From: Rhizobiaceae bacterium
GTDB lineage: Bacteria; Pseudomonadota; Alphaproteobacteria; Rhizobiales; Rhizobiaceae
DNA length: 64,000 bases
NCBI GenBank assembly: GCA_028281105.1
Contig: JANQKQ010000027.1
Location: 37,379-101,378, forward strand
Reading direction: 5' to 3'
Shown: piece after piece, positions 1-11,269 of the stretch
Layout of the letters: every line of letters starts with the position of its first letter
Numbering within the stretch: position 1 is the stretch's first letter
Notes under the pieces: model-generated
The model's input: the letters and a program-made list of their open reading frames with translations, nothing else
Told to the model about the DNA's origin: nothing
Databases searched by the model: none
Made by a program: the position numbers and the translations under genes

Positions 1-885
1 TTCGGGATGGGGAGCGTTTTTCCAAACCGTCTCGATCAGCTTGGACGCCTTGCGGATATCGCCGTTGCGCGCCAGTGCGGCCGCGCCTACAACGGCCGCC
101 GGCACCAGATCGCCGGCAAGTTTGACCGCTTCGGCGGCATGGCGTGCGGCGGACTGCGGATCGCCGTCCTCGTTCGCAATCGCCTGTGCGGTGAGCAGAA
201 CCGCGCGATGGCGCTTGGCGGTGTCGCGGTCCACCAACCCGGCCGCGCGATTGGCTTCGAGCGTCCGCAACGCCGCCTCCCACTCGCCATCGAGCGACTG
301 GTACCGCAGCTTGGCGTTACCGGCCCACGCCAGCGACGGCGAAAGAGCGGCCGCTTCTTCCGCATACTGCCGCGCGGCCTCCCGCTCGCCTTCGCGCTCC
401 GCCTCGATGTAAAGGCCGCGAAGTGCGACAAGGCGGGTAGCGTCATCGCCAAGCATCGCCTGGAAGGTCGTTCGGGCGACGTCTCGCTTGCCTTCCAACA
501 GCGAAGTCTGCGCTTCCAGGAGCCCCACCAGCGGTTCGCTGCTGAGAAGGCGGGCGCTTTCCTTGGCAAGCCGGCGCGCCTGGATGGCATCTCCCGATCC
601 GGCCGCGATCAGGCCGCGCGAAAGCGAAGCGTAACCGCGATCGCGGCGGCGGTTCTCGAAAAACCGGGCGAGCAATCGTGGTGAGCGGATGATGCCGCTC
701 ATGATCGCCCAGGTAAGCAATATGGAGCCCACCAGCACAACGATGGCGGTGAACGCCACCATAACCGAGGTGTCGTATTGCTGCCCCTGCCACACCACCG
801 TCACATAGCCGGGCCGGTCGGCTATCCAGGCGAAGCCGAATCCCAGGGCCAGAACGGCAAGAAGGTAGATGAAAATCCGGACCAT
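1..885 (-). CDS. hemY: HemY-like haem biosynthesis-associated membrane TPR protein (C-terminus beyond left edge)
   Basis: The reading frame opens with ATG at 885 (MVRIFIYLLAVLALGFGF) and stays open to base 1, so the C-terminus lies outside the window. Two hydrophobic segments (about residues 4-22 and 42-62) form the HemY_N inner-membrane hairpin. An alanine-rich helical stretch with repeated A/L/E patterns follows, as expected of TPR repeats. The ATG overlaps the stop of the mitofilin-like gene (ATGA), so the two are translationally coupled at the end of the hem operon. The exact role of the HemY/COG3898 family in tetrapyrrole synthesis is unsettled. It is not the HemY protoporphyrinogen oxidase of Bacillus. 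Confidence 0.85.
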   Translation of the reverse strand, partial: MVRIFIYLLAVLALGFGFAWIADRPGYVTVVWQGQQYDTSVMVAFTAIVVLVGSILLTWAIMSGIIRSPRLLARFFENRRRDRGYASLSRGLIAAGSGDAIQARRLAKESARLLSSEPLVGLLEAQTSLLEGKRDVARTTFQAMLGDDATRLVALRGLYIEAEREGEREAARQYAEEAAALSPSLAWAGNAKLRYQSLDGEWEAALRTLEANRAAGLVDRDTAKRHRAVLLTAQAIANEDGDPQSAARHAAEAVKLAGDLVPAAVVGAAALARNGDIRKASKLIETVWKNAPHPE

Positions 886-2411
886 CAGCTGTCGTTTGCC
901 GCCTGTGCGTCAACGGCTCCCAGTACCTGTTCGACCAGTCGCTCCGCCTCGATGCGCGCCTTGACGTCATGCATCCAGTTGGACGACGCTAATTTAGCGG
1001 GATCGGGAAGGCCGTTCCATTCCTCGACCACGCCCTGCAGTCGGCCGGCTGCCAGGTGTGCTTCGATTCGCGAGACGATCGCCGCCACACTATCGCCCTC
1101 ACCGACGCCGACCGGCCGTACGGTGACCAGCGATCTCGCGTTGGTGAATAGGCGATCAAAGAACCCGCCGCTCGGTTCGGGCTGCTCGGTATCGAGGATC
1201 GCGCGCGAAACCGGTACAAACCGGTCGGCCAATTGCTTGACTGTCGAGATTCCGGTTTCCGCATAGGCCTTCAACTGCGTCAGCGGCCCGCTAGAGCCGA
1301 CCAGGGACTGTACATTGGCGATCTGGGCCATGAAGGGCGAGCCGGAATCGACCGCGGCCCTCAACGCTGCGCCCGAGACGGACGCCACCAGGCCGCGGCT
1401 TGCAGCCGCGTCCTGCAGCCGGGTTTCCAACTCCTGGAGGCGCTGCGAAAACTCGTCGTCGAAGCGAGCGGAAAGCCGGTCAACGGCTTCGGACACCTGT
1501 GCCAACGTCCCGCTGGCGGCAGCGCCGTCATCGGCCAACTGCTCGACACGCTGGGCCATCTGCTCGAGTTCGGGGCCGCCGGCTGCCGGCAACGCTTCGA
1601 GGGCGGCGTCAACCCGTTCGATCTGCGAGGCCAACTCGTCCAACTGTTTCGTTATCGCAGAAAGATCGACAGCCTGCTCGACCTCGCCCGCCACGCGATC
1701 TTCAAGCTGGCGTATCGAGGCGTTCAGCTGCTCGACCTCTTCGTCGATCTGCCGGTTGATGCTTGCTTCCGCGACGCCGGCCGCATCCTCCAGCTGCTTG
1801 ACCAGGCCATCGATATCCAGCGCCCCCAACGGGTCCTGGACCAATTGCTGCTCCACCGCTTCGAGCCGGGAGATCACCGCCGGGATTTCGCTGTCGACCA
1901 GATTTTCCACCGCGGGATCGTTGATCAGCGCGTTCAGGCCGAAAATGCCCAGGCCGACGAGGCCGGCCAGGGCCACCACCGCGCCGATGAAGCCCGATGC
2001 GATCAACGAAACCCAACTCGCTCGTGCGCGAGGCGATGGAGCGGGCTTTTCCGAGGGTGATGGGGTTGGTTTTGCGGCGGCGGAGGGGGCATCGCCGGTT
2101 CCATCACCGCCTGCACCCGCCCGCCCGCCGACGAAGGTGGTCCTTTGCGCGGTTGCGGCGGCTGCCGGTTCGGATTTCGGCGTTGCGGCCTTGGGGGCTG
2201 ATGCGGGCGTCGGTCTATGAGTGGCGCTCGCGGCGGACTTGGTCGATCTGGTGCGCCCGGGCGAATCCGCGCTGCCGGCGGGATCGGACCTGGCGGCGGG
2301 CTTGGTCGCAGTTTCGGTGACGTCCTCGGCCTTGAGATCGATCGTGGCCGGCTTGCGCGTGCGGGCCGCCGGTTTTCGCGTAGAGGGTTTCGAGGTGCGC
2401 CTGGTCGCCAT
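885..2411 (-). CDS. Alphaproteobacterial mitofilin (Mic60-like) membrane protein
   Basis: 508 aa. The first ~130 residues are low-complexity, rich in Ala, Pro, Lys and Ser. One transmembrane segment follows (about 137-162), then a long predicted periplasmic helical region with coiled-coil spacing (about 165-350) and a compact C-terminal domain ending in EEWNGLPDPAKLASSNWM, the typical mitofilin signature position. Alphaproteobacterial Mic60 homologues are known to sit in haem operons beside hemY and to shape intracytoplasmic membranes in some species. The order here (hemC, hemD, this gene, hemY) matches that context. The role in membrane organisation is inferred from the family. Confidence 0.82.
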   Translation of the reverse strand: MATRRTSKPSTRKPAARTRKPATIDLKAEDVTETATKPAARSDPAGSADSPGRTRSTKSAASATHRPTPASAPKAATPKSEPAAAATAQRTTFVGGRAGAGGDGTGDAPSAAAKPTPSPSEKPAPSPRARASWVSLIASGFIGAVVALAGLVGLGIFGLNALINDPAVENLVDSEIPAVISRLEAVEQQLVQDPLGALDIDGLVKQLEDAAGVAEASINRQIDEEVEQLNASIRQLEDRVAGEVEQAVDLSAITKQLDELASQIERVDAALEALPAAGGPELEQMAQRVEQLADDGAAASGTLAQVSEAVDRLSARFDDEFSQRLQELETRLQDAAASRGLVASVSGAALRAAVDSGSPFMAQIANVQSLVGSSGPLTQLKAYAETGISTVKQLADRFVPVSRAILDTEQPEPSGGFFDRLFTNARSLVTVRPVGVGEGDSVAAIVSRIEAHLAAGRLQGVVEEWNGLPDPAKLASSNWMHDVKARIEAERLVEQVLGAVDAQAANDS

Positions 2412-2493
2412 TGCGCCGCTTTCTCAACACAGTGTGGATGAACCGCCCGATGGTAGGCAATAACCGGTTTGCGCGCAAACAACACGCGACACA

Positions 2494-3234
2494 CTAACGC
2501 GGCTCATCTGTCTCGATTGCATTGATCATTTCTTCCTCGTCCTTGCCGGCGGCGATGGACACGTTCGGCATTGAGGCAACCACATCCGCCACCGCCGGCG
2601 AGATCGCAACGAAGTGCAGCGCGGAGACATCATCGGCACGGGTGTATCGCTGAAGAAGTTCGATCAGATGCGAGGCGGTGCGACGCGAATATAGGAACGC
2701 GGTGTCGGCTGCGCCAACCGCACGGCGAATTTCTTCGGCCGGCGGGACGACCAGCCGATTGCGATAGACCTCGACCGTTTCGAGCGAGATTCCCTGCGGA
2801 CGAAAGACCTCGTCAAAGTCAAAGGACCTGTCGCTCGCCGCCAGATACAATATCGGTCGTGAGCCAGGCCCGTCGCCGGCGGCACGGCCAACAACCTGCT
2901 CGGCAAGGCCGGCGGCATCGTAAGCGACGAGATCTGGCTCGCGAAGACCGGCGTCTAGAGCCGCCTTCGCGGTGAGCCGGCCGACCACCCAGACCGGTAG
3001 CTGTTCAAGCCGTTCACGAATCTGCGCCCATTGCGCGCGTGTGCGCAGCACATCCAGGGCTGCCGTGCTGGTCAAGATCAAGGCGGCCCACCGGCCCGGC
3101 GGCACTGGGGTCCCGGTGTCCTCCAGACGCGAGCAGGGCAGAACGATCGGTTCGTGGCCGGCGGCGCGCAGCTTCGCCGCGGTTCGGACCGCTGCCGGCT
3201 CGTGACGGGTCAGCAGAACCCGAGCGGGCATCAT
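2494..3234 (-). CDS. hemD: Uroporphyrinogen-III synthase
   Basis: 246 aa, normal for the family. It cyclises hydroxymethylbilane with inversion of ring D to give uroporphyrinogen III in the cytoplasm. The N-terminus (RVLLTRHEPAAVRTAAKL) has the usual first half-domain start, and the C-terminal half carries FLYSRRTASHLIEL and HFVAISPAVAD, typical HemD segments. The sequence is weakly conserved, as is usual for HemD, so position matters: it begins 6 bp after the end of hemC on the same strand. Two adjacent ATGs (3234, 3231) are possible starts. An 82-bp gap separates it from the mitofilin gene. Confidence 0.9.
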   Translation of the reverse strand: MMPARVLLTRHEPAAVRTAAKLRAAGHEPIVLPCSRLEDTGTPVPPGRWAALILTSTAALDVLRTRAQWAQIRERLEQLPVWVVGRLTAKAALDAGLREPDLVAYDAAGLAEQVVGRAAGDGPGSRPILYLAASDRSFDFDEVFRPQGISLETVEVYRNRLVVPPAEEIRRAVGAADTAFLYSRRTASHLIELLQRYTRADDVSALHFVAISPAVADVVASMPNVSIAAGKDEEEMINAIETDEPR

Positions 3235-3240
3235 CGACCT

Positions 3241-4188
3241 TCAATTCCAGTCGGCGAAGAATCCGGCACCGGCGACCGCGCGCAGCTCCTCGCCGGCATC
3301 GCGGCCGACCGCCTCTGCCTCGCCCACATCCGCATCGCGGCGGACTTCATGGACCTGGCCACCATCGGGCGAGATGACAAGGCCATGAAACCTCAGCACA
3401 CCGCCGTCCACCGTCGCATGACCGGCCAGGGGGGTGCGACACGAGCCATCGAGGGCGGCGAGAAAGGCACGCTCGGCCGCCAGGACCGTTTCGGTCTCGC
3501 CGTGCTTAAGGGGCGCGATCGCTGCCCGCACGACTTCGTCGCCAACGCGGCTTTCGATGCAGATGGCGCCCTGTCCGGGCGCCGGCGGGAACGTATCGAG
3601 ATCAAGCGGCTGGGTGGCGGCATCGGCCTGGTCAAGCCGGTTGAGGCCGGCCAGCGCAAGAAGAGTGGCGTCGATCGCGCCGTCAGCCAGCTTGCGCAGT
3701 CTGGTTCCCACATTGCCGCGCAAGGTGGTTACCTGAAGGTCCGGACGGTATCGGCGCACCAAGGCCTGACGCCGCAGCGACGCGGTGCCGACGACGGCGC
3801 CGGCCGGCAAGGCTTCGATTGACGCTACAGTGTTGCAGATGAACGCATCTCGGGGATCCTGGCGCGGCAGGAAGGCGGAAAGCTCCAGTCCGGCGGGCAA
3901 CTGCGTCGGCATGTCCTTGGCCGAATGGACCGCCAAATCGATCCGGCCGTCGATCAACTGCTCCTCGATCTCCTTGGTGAACAATCCCTTACCGCCCAGG
4001 TCGGCCAGCGGCCTGTCCGTGATGCGGTCGCCGGTTGTGCGAATGACCTCGATCTCTATCTCGGTGTCCTTGCGCACCCCGGCCTGCACCAGGCGATCGC
4101 GGACTTCGCGCGCCTGGGTGAGCGCCAGTTCGCTGCCTCTTGTGCCGATGCGCAGGGTGGATTGGGTGTGATTGGGTGCGCGCGACAT
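3241..4188 (-). CDS. hemC: Hydroxymethylbilane synthase (porphobilinogen deaminase)
   Basis: 315 aa from the ATG at 4188. It polymerises four porphobilinogens into hydroxymethylbilane. Diagnostic segments are RIGTRGSELAL at the N-terminus, GGKGLFTKEIEEQL, HSAKDMP with the catalytic Asp at about residue 92, GTASLRRQALV, and LDGSCRTPLAGHA, whose Cys (about 250) binds the dipyrromethane cofactor. The open frame extends 23 codons upstream, but homology begins after the chosen ATG. No clear Shine-Dalgarno is visible, so the start is judged by family length. It is divergent from tsaD across 68 bp. Confidence 0.95.
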   Translation of the reverse strand: MSRAPNHTQSTLRIGTRGSELALTQAREVRDRLVQAGVRKDTEIEIEVIRTTGDRITDRPLADLGGKGLFTKEIEEQLIDGRIDLAVHSAKDMPTQLPAGLELSAFLPRQDPRDAFICNTVASIEALPAGAVVGTASLRRQALVRRYRPDLQVTTLRGNVGTRLRKLADGAIDATLLALAGLNRLDQADAATQPLDLDTFPPAPGQGAICIESRVGDEVVRAAIAPLKHGETETVLAAERAFLAALDGSCRTPLAGHATVDGGVLRFHGLVISPDGGQVHEVRRDADVGEAEAVGRDAGEELRAVAGAGFFADWN

Positions 4189-4256
4189 TTGCTTTTGCTT
4201 GGCCGTCCATGCCAGACGTGTTCGGCATTGACTACAGGCTTTGACCAAGGGGCACA

Positions 4257-5351
4257 ATGCGCGTTCTGGGCATCGACACCAGCTGTGACGAAACCGCGGC
4301 GGCGGTAGTCGCCCGAGACGGAGACGGCGCCCCCGCCATTGTATCCAACGTGGTGCGGGGCCAGATCGACCTGCACCAGGCTTTCGGCGGCGTGGTGCCG
4401 GAAATTGCCGCGCGCGCGCATCTGAGCCTGCTCGACCGGGCCATCCTCCAAGCGCTGGCCGAAGCGGAATGTTCGGTAGGCGATCTGGACGGCATCGCGG
4501 TCACCGGCGGGCCCGGCCTTATCGGCGGGCTCATCGTCGGGCTGATGACCGCGAAGGGAATGGCGGCGGCGACCGACAAACCGCTCATTGTCGTCAATCA
4601 TCTGGAAGGGCACGCGCTGACGCCGCGCTTGACTGACGACCTGGCGTATCCCTACCTGCTGCTGCTGGTGTCCGGCGGGCACAGCCAGATTCTGACGGTG
4701 GCCGGCCTGGGCCGGTATCACCGGCTCGCCACCACGATCGACGACGCGCTGGGCGAGGCGTTCGATAAAACGGCAAAACTGCTCGGCCTTGGCCTCCCAG
4801 GGGGACCGAACGTGGAGCGGGCGGCCGTGCGCGGCGATGAGACCCGTTTCGATTTTCCCCGGCCCCTTTCCGGCCAGCCGTCCCTCAACATGTCGTTCTC
4901 CGGGCTGAAAACGGCGGTGCGTGCGGCTGCAGGCGAGCTGAAGGAGCCGAACGAGCAGGACATCGCCGACATCTGCGCATCGTTTCAGGCCGCGGTCGGC
5001 GATGTGATCGTCGATCGCTGCGGCCGGGCAATGGAAATCTTCATGCAGACGGCCGGGCCCATCGAAAAGGGGACCGCCGATCGTCCGGCGCTGGTCGCCG
5101 CCGGCGGTGTTGCAGCGAATGGAGTGATCCGCCGACGCCTGGACGAACTGTGCCGGGATAAAGACTGGCGGTTGGTGGCGCCGCCGCCGCAGCTGTGCAC
5201 CGACAATGGTGCGATGATCGCCTGGGCCGGTCTGGAGCGTCTGGAGCGTGGAGAGCGTTCGCCGATGGATTGCGCGCCGCGCTCGCGATGGCCGCTGGAC
5301 GAGGCCTCTCCGACGTTGGTCGGCTTCGGCAAGCGCGGAGCCAAGGCATGA
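4257..5351 (+). CDS. tsaD: tRNA N6-threonylcarbamoyladenosine transferase subunit TsaD
   Basis: 364 aa. It transfers the threonylcarbamoyl group to A37 of ANN-decoding tRNAs together with TsaB and TsaE. The N-terminus [18 protein letters not shown] is the ASKHA/Kae1 start. The metal-binding histidines are in [14 protein letters not shown] (H115, H119), and [10 protein letters not shown] is the nucleotide-site loop. The C-terminal motif [13 protein letters not shown] is also present. Its stop overlaps the ATG of gpsA (ATGA), so the pair is translationally coupled. This is a common alphaproteobacterial arrangement. Confidence 0.96.
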   Translation: MRVLGIDTSCDETAAAVVARDGDGAPAIVSNVVRGQIDLHQAFGGVVPEIAARAHLSLLDRAILQALAEAECSVGDLDGIAVTGGPGLIGGLIVGLMTAKGMAAATDKPLIVVNHLEGHALTPRLTDDLAYPYLLLLVSGGHSQILTVAGLGRYHRLATTIDDALGEAFDKTAKLLGLGLPGGPNVERAAVRGDETRFDFPRPLSGQPSLNMSFSGLKTAVRAAAGELKEPNEQDIADICASFQAAVGDVIVDRCGRAMEIFMQTAGPIEKGTADRPALVAAGGVAANGVIRRRLDELCRDKDWRLVAPPPQLCTDNGAMIAWAGLERLERGERSPMDCAPRSRWPLDEASPTLVGFGKRGAKA

Positions 5352-6340
5352 GCGGCAACACGGGCAGGATCGCGATCATCGGCGGTGGGGCGTGGGGAAC
5401 GGCACTCGCCTGTGCTGCGGTTCGTGCCGGTCTTCACGTGCGCCAATGGGCGCGCGACGCTGAAACCGCTCAGCAGATTTCGCATGAGCGGCGCAACCGC
5501 GCCTATCTGGGCGAGATCGAACTGGAGGCGGATATCCGCGCCTCTGCCGACCTGGGCCAAACGCTTGCCCAAGCCGAGACCGCCATCCTGGCCACGCCCG
5601 CCCAGACGATCGGTGAAGTCGGCCGGTTGCTGGCCGATCAAGCGCCCGTCCCCGCGACCATCATCGTGTGCGCCAAAGGCATCGACCAGCGGACCGGCCG
5701 GCTTCCTGCCCAGACGCTGACGGCCATGCTGCCGCAAACCGCGATCGCGGCGCTTTCCGGCCCCAGTTTCGCAACGGATGTCGCACGCGGCCTGCCGACG
5801 GCTGTTACGATTGCAAGCGATGACCTCAAGCTGGCCACGTCGCTTGCCGCACAACTGTCGTCGTCGACCTTTCGCATCTATGCCAGCGACGACATTACCG
5901 GCGTGGAGCTGGGCGGAGCGCTCAAGAACGTGCTGGCGCTGGCGGTGGGCGCTGCCCGTGGCATGAACCTCGGCGCCAGCGCCGAGGCGGCGCTGATCGC
6001 AAGAGGCTTCAGCGAACTGGTTCGTCTTGCAACCGGACTGGGCGCCAGGCCCGAAACGCTTGCCGGTCTGTCTGGCCTGGGCGATCTGGTGCTCACCTGC
6101 TCTTCCACGCAGTCGCGCAACTTCACTTACGGGATGGCGCTCGGCCGCGGCGACCCGGTCGAGGGGCTGGCGCTCGCCGAGGGCGTCCATTCGGCGCGGA
6201 TCGCAGCGGAACTGGCCCGCAAAGCCAATATCGAGGCGCCGATCATCGAAACCGTAGCCAGGGTGGTTGGCCGGGCGATCACCGCACATGAGGCGGTGGA
6301 AGCCCTGTTGTCGCGACCGCTGAAGGCGGAGACGTTGTAG
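5348..6340 (+). CDS. gpsA: NAD(P)-dependent glycerol-3-phosphate dehydrogenase
   Basis: 330 aa. It interconverts dihydroxyacetone phosphate and sn-glycerol-3-phosphate, supplying the phospholipid backbone. The Rossmann motif [14 protein letters not shown] begins at residue 8. [26 protein letters not shown] and [17 protein letters not shown] (active-site Lys) are classic GpsA blocks. The C-terminal domain has [14 protein letters not shown]. The ATG at 5348 lies inside the tsaD stop. A longer in-frame opening upstream overlaps tsaD and lacks homology, so it was not used. Confidence 0.96.
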   Translation: MSGNTGRIAIIGGGAWGTALACAAVRAGLHVRQWARDAETAQQISHERRNRAYLGEIELEADIRASADLGQTLAQAETAILATPAQTIGEVGRLLADQAPVPATIIVCAKGIDQRTGRLPAQTLTAMLPQTAIAALSGPSFATDVARGLPTAVTIASDDLKLATSLAAQLSSSTFRIYASDDITGVELGGALKNVLALAVGAARGMNLGASAEAALIARGFSELVRLATGLGARPETLAGLSGLGDLVLTCSSTQSRNFTYGMALGRGDPVEGLALAEGVHSARIAAELARKANIEAPIIETVARVVGRAITAHEAVEALLSRPLKAETL

Positions 6341-6421
6341 TCGCGGCACGGAAGCAATACCATCGGCTGCTGTCGATATAGCGAAAGATCGGCCGACCGC
6401 CGGCCGCAACGGAGTTTTCAG

Positions 6422-6859
6422 ATGCGTTACTGGTTGTTCAAGTCGGAACCGTCCACCTGGTCATGGGATCAGCAGAAGGCCAAGGGCGATGCCGGGGAGG
6501 AATGGGACGGAATCCGCAACTACCAGGCGCGAAACAACATGCGCGAGATGAAGCTGGGCGATCGGGGCTTCTTCTACCATTCCCAGGAAGGGCTGGAGGT
6601 GGTCGGCATCGTCGAGGTCTGCGCGCTTTCCCACCCGGACAGCACGACCGACGACGAGCGCTGGGACTGTGTCGACGTCAAGGCGGTGCGTGATGTGCCC
6701 AACCCGGTCGCTCTGTCGGCGGTGAAGGCCAACCCGAAGCTGGCCAAGATGGCATTGGTCACCCACATGCGACTGTCGGTCCAACCGGTGCTGGAAGACG
6801 AATGGATGGAAGTCTGCCGCATGGGCGGGCTTGACGGCGCGACGTTAAAGCCGCTGTAA
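6422..6859 (+). CDS. EVE-domain protein (thymocyte nuclear protein 1 family)
   Basis: 145 aa, a single EVE (PUA-like fold) domain throughout. The start MRYWLFKSEPSTWSWDQ and the internal segment WDGIRNYQARNNMREMKLGDRGFFYHS are the conserved hallmarks. EVE domains are thought to bind modified bases in DNA or RNA, and the ligand of this bacterial subfamily is unknown. A GGAG lies upstream of the ATG. In many alphaproteobacteria it follows tsaD-gpsA, as here. An intervening YciI-type gene, common in relatives, is not present. Confidence 0.88.
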   Translation: MRYWLFKSEPSTWSWDQQKAKGDAGEEWDGIRNYQARNNMREMKLGDRGFFYHSQEGLEVVGIVEVCALSHPDSTTDDERWDCVDVKAVRDVPNPVALSAVKANPKLAKMALVTHMRLSVQPVLEDEWMEVCRMGGLDGATLKPL

Positions 6860-6930
6860 CGCGACCCAAACCGGGCGCATCGATGTACACCCGACATCGG
6901 GTGACGTATGGGACGAGGAAAGGAAAGCCC

Positions 6931-7335
6931 ATGAATTTCTTAAGTGACGTCAATTATCTGTCCGTGATTGTCGCCGCGGTCGTATCGATGGCGATCGGCG
7001 CGGCGTGGTACGGCGGCCTTGGCAAGCAATGGATGGCGGCGGCCGGGCTCAAGCCCGAGGACATCGAGCAGAGGGCGTCGTTGTATATCATCTCGGCCAT
7101 CTGCCAGTTGATCATCGCCGTCGTGCTGTTCGGCGTTATTTTCCACGTCGGCACCTTCTCGGTCTATGCGGGCATACTTACCGGCTTCCTGTTGTGGCTC
7201 GGCTTTGTCGTTCCGACGATGACCGTCAACCACCGCTTCCAGGGACACGGCTGGGACCTGACCGTCATCGACGGCGGCCACTGGCTGGTGGTGCTGGTCG
7301 TCCAGGGCCTGATCCTGGGCTGGATGGGCGCCTAG
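6931..7335 (+). CDS. DUF1761 family membrane protein
   Basis: 134 aa. Four hydrophobic segments (about residues 8-25, 50-68, 74-94 and 112-132) predict a small integral membrane protein. The pattern NYLSVIVAAVVSMAIGAAWYG near the start fits DUF1761. The ATG at 6931 follows an AGGAAAG ribosome site. The longer frame beginning at 6883 adds charged residues outside the family. Function is unknown. It sits alone between the EVE gene and acs on the same strand. Confidence 0.75.
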   Translation: MNFLSDVNYLSVIVAAVVSMAIGAAWYGGLGKQWMAAAGLKPEDIEQRASLYIISAICQLIIAVVLFGVIFHVGTFSVYAGILTGFLLWLGFVVPTMTVNHRFQGHGWDLTVIDGGHWLVVLVVQGLILGWMGA

Positions 7336-7449
7336 TCCTACTCCAGACGAAGTTCAAGCCTGGTGCGGCAACCGATCATCCCAAGTCGGTTGCCGGCTCC
7401 GGGCATTTGCGGTAACCGAATTCGATCCACTAATCTTGGGAGTCCGTCC

Positions 7450-9411
<1,962 letters not shown>

Positions 9412-9452
9412 TCGCGCGCGAGATGCGGTTTCGAACGCTTGGCTGTGACGCC

Positions 9453-10298
9453 TCATCCCTTGCGGGAGCGCATGCTCATCAGAATATGCAGTGCGAACGG
9501 CAATGAAGGAAAGATGAACCATGGCGTCGCCAGGCCGGAGAACAGCAGGTTGATGGCGAAAAAGAAGCCGATCATGCCGACCGAGAAGCGGACCCTTCTG
9601 GGCTGATTGGAAAACCAGTTGCGGAAGCGCTCCAGCCGCTCGACAAGTTGGTTCATCGGCACCGAGCGATGGTCGTGGAACGAATGGCCGCGACCGGCAT
9701 GCTCGAATTCGGGATGTTCCTCGTCAGACGCCTGCGCCTCGTCGGTGGTTTCCTCGGGCGGGTGGTTGGAGCCCGGCATGCGCACCCGATAGCCGATAAT
9801 CGGCCCCTCGCCCGCTTTGATCGCCTTCTCGCCGGCAAACTCATAGCCGAAGGTGAGCTGTTTGCGGGTCAGCTCGTATACGGTTTCGGATACCATGATG
9901 CCGCCGGGATCGGCCATCGATTCCAATCGTGAGGCTACGTTCACTCCGTCGCCGTAAAGGTCCTCGCCGTCCTGCATGACGTCGCCGAGATTGATGCCGA
10001 TGCGGAACCACATCTGCCGATTGTCCGGCAGGTCGCGGTTTTCCGCGCCGATCGCGTCCTGTACGTCGACCGCGCAGCGGACCGCCTCGACCACCGAGGG
10101 GAACTCGGCGATTACCGCATCGCCCCAGGTGTTGACCTTGCGGCCCTCATATTTGGCGAACAATTCGTCCATAATCGCGCGGTAACGCTGCAGGCGTTCA
10201 AGCGTCGCCGCCTCGTCGCGCGCCATCAGCGACGAGTAGCTCTGCACGTCGGCGCAGTAGATCGTGGTCAGCTTTCGCTTTGCCTTGGCTTTGGTCAT
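9453..10298 (-). CDS. Class III adenylate/guanylate cyclase with C-terminal membrane hairpin
   Basis: 281 aa. The catalytic domain occupies about residues 8-170: YCADVQSYSSLM holds the first metal Asp, NTWGDAVIAEFPSVVEA the second metal-binding block, and GDGVNVASRLESMADPGG the transition-state Asn/Arg block. A charged linker (about 175-215) follows. Then come two hydrophobic segments (about 238-256 and 258-275), so the C-terminus is probably membrane-anchored, opposite to the usual N-terminal anchoring. It likely makes cAMP, though nucleotide specificity cannot be set by eye. It is convergent with acs and 86 bp from the next gene. Confidence 0.85.
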   Translation of the reverse strand: MTKAKAKRKLTTIYCADVQSYSSLMARDEAATLERLQRYRAIMDELFAKYEGRKVNTWGDAVIAEFPSVVEAVRCAVDVQDAIGAENRDLPDNRQMWFRIGINLGDVMQDGEDLYGDGVNVASRLESMADPGGIMVSETVYELTRKQLTFGYEFAGEKAIKAGEGPIIGYRVRMPGSNHPPEETTDEAQASDEEHPEFEHAGRGHSFHDHRSVPMNQLVERLERFRNWFSNQPRRVRFSVGMIGFFFAINLLFSGLATPWFIFPSLPFALHILMSMRSRKG

Positions 10299-10384
10299 GC
10301 GGCGGCTCCCCGGCCCGGTGCCCTACCATATGGGTTCAAGGGGTGAAAATCCAAGCCATTTGCAGCCGCCCGATCGGCGCCGGA

Positions 10385-11269
10385 TTATCGCCAGGAACCG
10401 TCGGCCCACATCGCGGCAAGCGCCGTCCGGTAGTCGGGCCAGGTATAGGCCATGGCAAGTTCCGCCTTGGACTTGGCATTGGAGACCCGCTTGTTCTCGC
10501 CATAGAACGAGCGTGCCATGGGGGTCAGTTCGACCTTCTCGAAGTCGAGTTCCGGCGGTGGCGACACGCCCGCCAGCTCATGGGCGAAAGCAACCACGTC
10601 CTGCGGCGGCGCAGGCTCATCATCGGTGATGTTGAACACGCCGCGCGCCGCCGCGGTAAGCGCCAGGCCGGCCGCCGTTGCAATGTCGTCGCGGTGGATG
10701 CGGTTGAAAACCTGGCCAGGCTTGACCAGCCGGCGCGAGGTTCCGTCGGCGACCTTGATCAAGGCGTTGCGGCCCGGCCCGTAGATGCCGGAAAGGCGCA
10801 GGACGGCGATCGCGACACTGCGGGCTTTGCCGAAGTCGAGCCAGGCGCGCTCGGCCGTGAGCCGTGCGACCGAACGTTTGGAGACCGGCTTGGGCGGGGT
10901 CATCTCATCGACCCAGGCGCCGCCATGATCGCCGTAGACGCCGACGGTCGACAGATAGCCCAGCCAGCGCAGATTGTCGGCGTTCTCCAGCGGCCGACGG
11001 CAGTGCGCCAATACGGGATCGACGCCGTCCTTAGGAGCGATGGAATGGACGATGTGGGTGGCCCGGCCGATCGCGTCAGCCAGTTCCTCGGTGCAGCTTT
11101 CGCCGTCGAACAGGATCGGGTGCAGACCGCCAGCCGCTATGGCATCGGCCTTTTCGGGCGAGCGCGTGGTCGCGGAGACCATCTTGAAACGGCCTTTTAA
11201 ACGCTCGGCGATGGCGCCGGCTGAATATCCCAGGCCGAAGATCAGGAGATGATCCAAACTAATGCTCAT
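10385..11269 (-). CDS. YeeZ-like NAD(P)-dependent epimerase/reductase
   Basis: 294 aa. The N-terminal nucleotide-binding motif is [18 protein letters not shown] (GxGxxA/G), with [20 protein letters not shown] holding the Ser/Tyr region of an extended SDR and [13 protein letters not shown] the substrate-loop block. The family (COG0451, YeeZ) has no firmly assigned substrate. The ATG at 11269 overlaps the stop of queG (ATGA), so the two are co-translated. The in-frame extension to 11308 lies within queG and was rejected. Confidence 0.8.
   Translation of the reverse strand: MSISLDHLLIFGLGYSAGAIAERLKGRFKMVSATTRSPEKADAIAAGGLHPILFDGESCTEELADAIGRATHIVHSIAPKDGVDPVLAHCRRPLENADNLRWLGYLSTVGVYGDHGGAWVDEMTPPKPVSKRSVARLTAERAWLDFGKARSVAIAVLRLSGIYGPGRNALIKVADGTSRRLVKPGQVFNRIHRDDIATAAGLALTAAARGVFNITDDEPAPPQDVVAFAHELAGVSPPPELDFEKVELTPMARSFYGENKRVSNAKSKAELAMAYTWPDYRTALAAMWADGSWR

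Noticed and set aside
4985..6409. 474-aa open frame antisense to tsaD and gpsA
   Set aside because: Both sense genes have clear family motifs; the antisense product is Arg/Gln-rich without domains.
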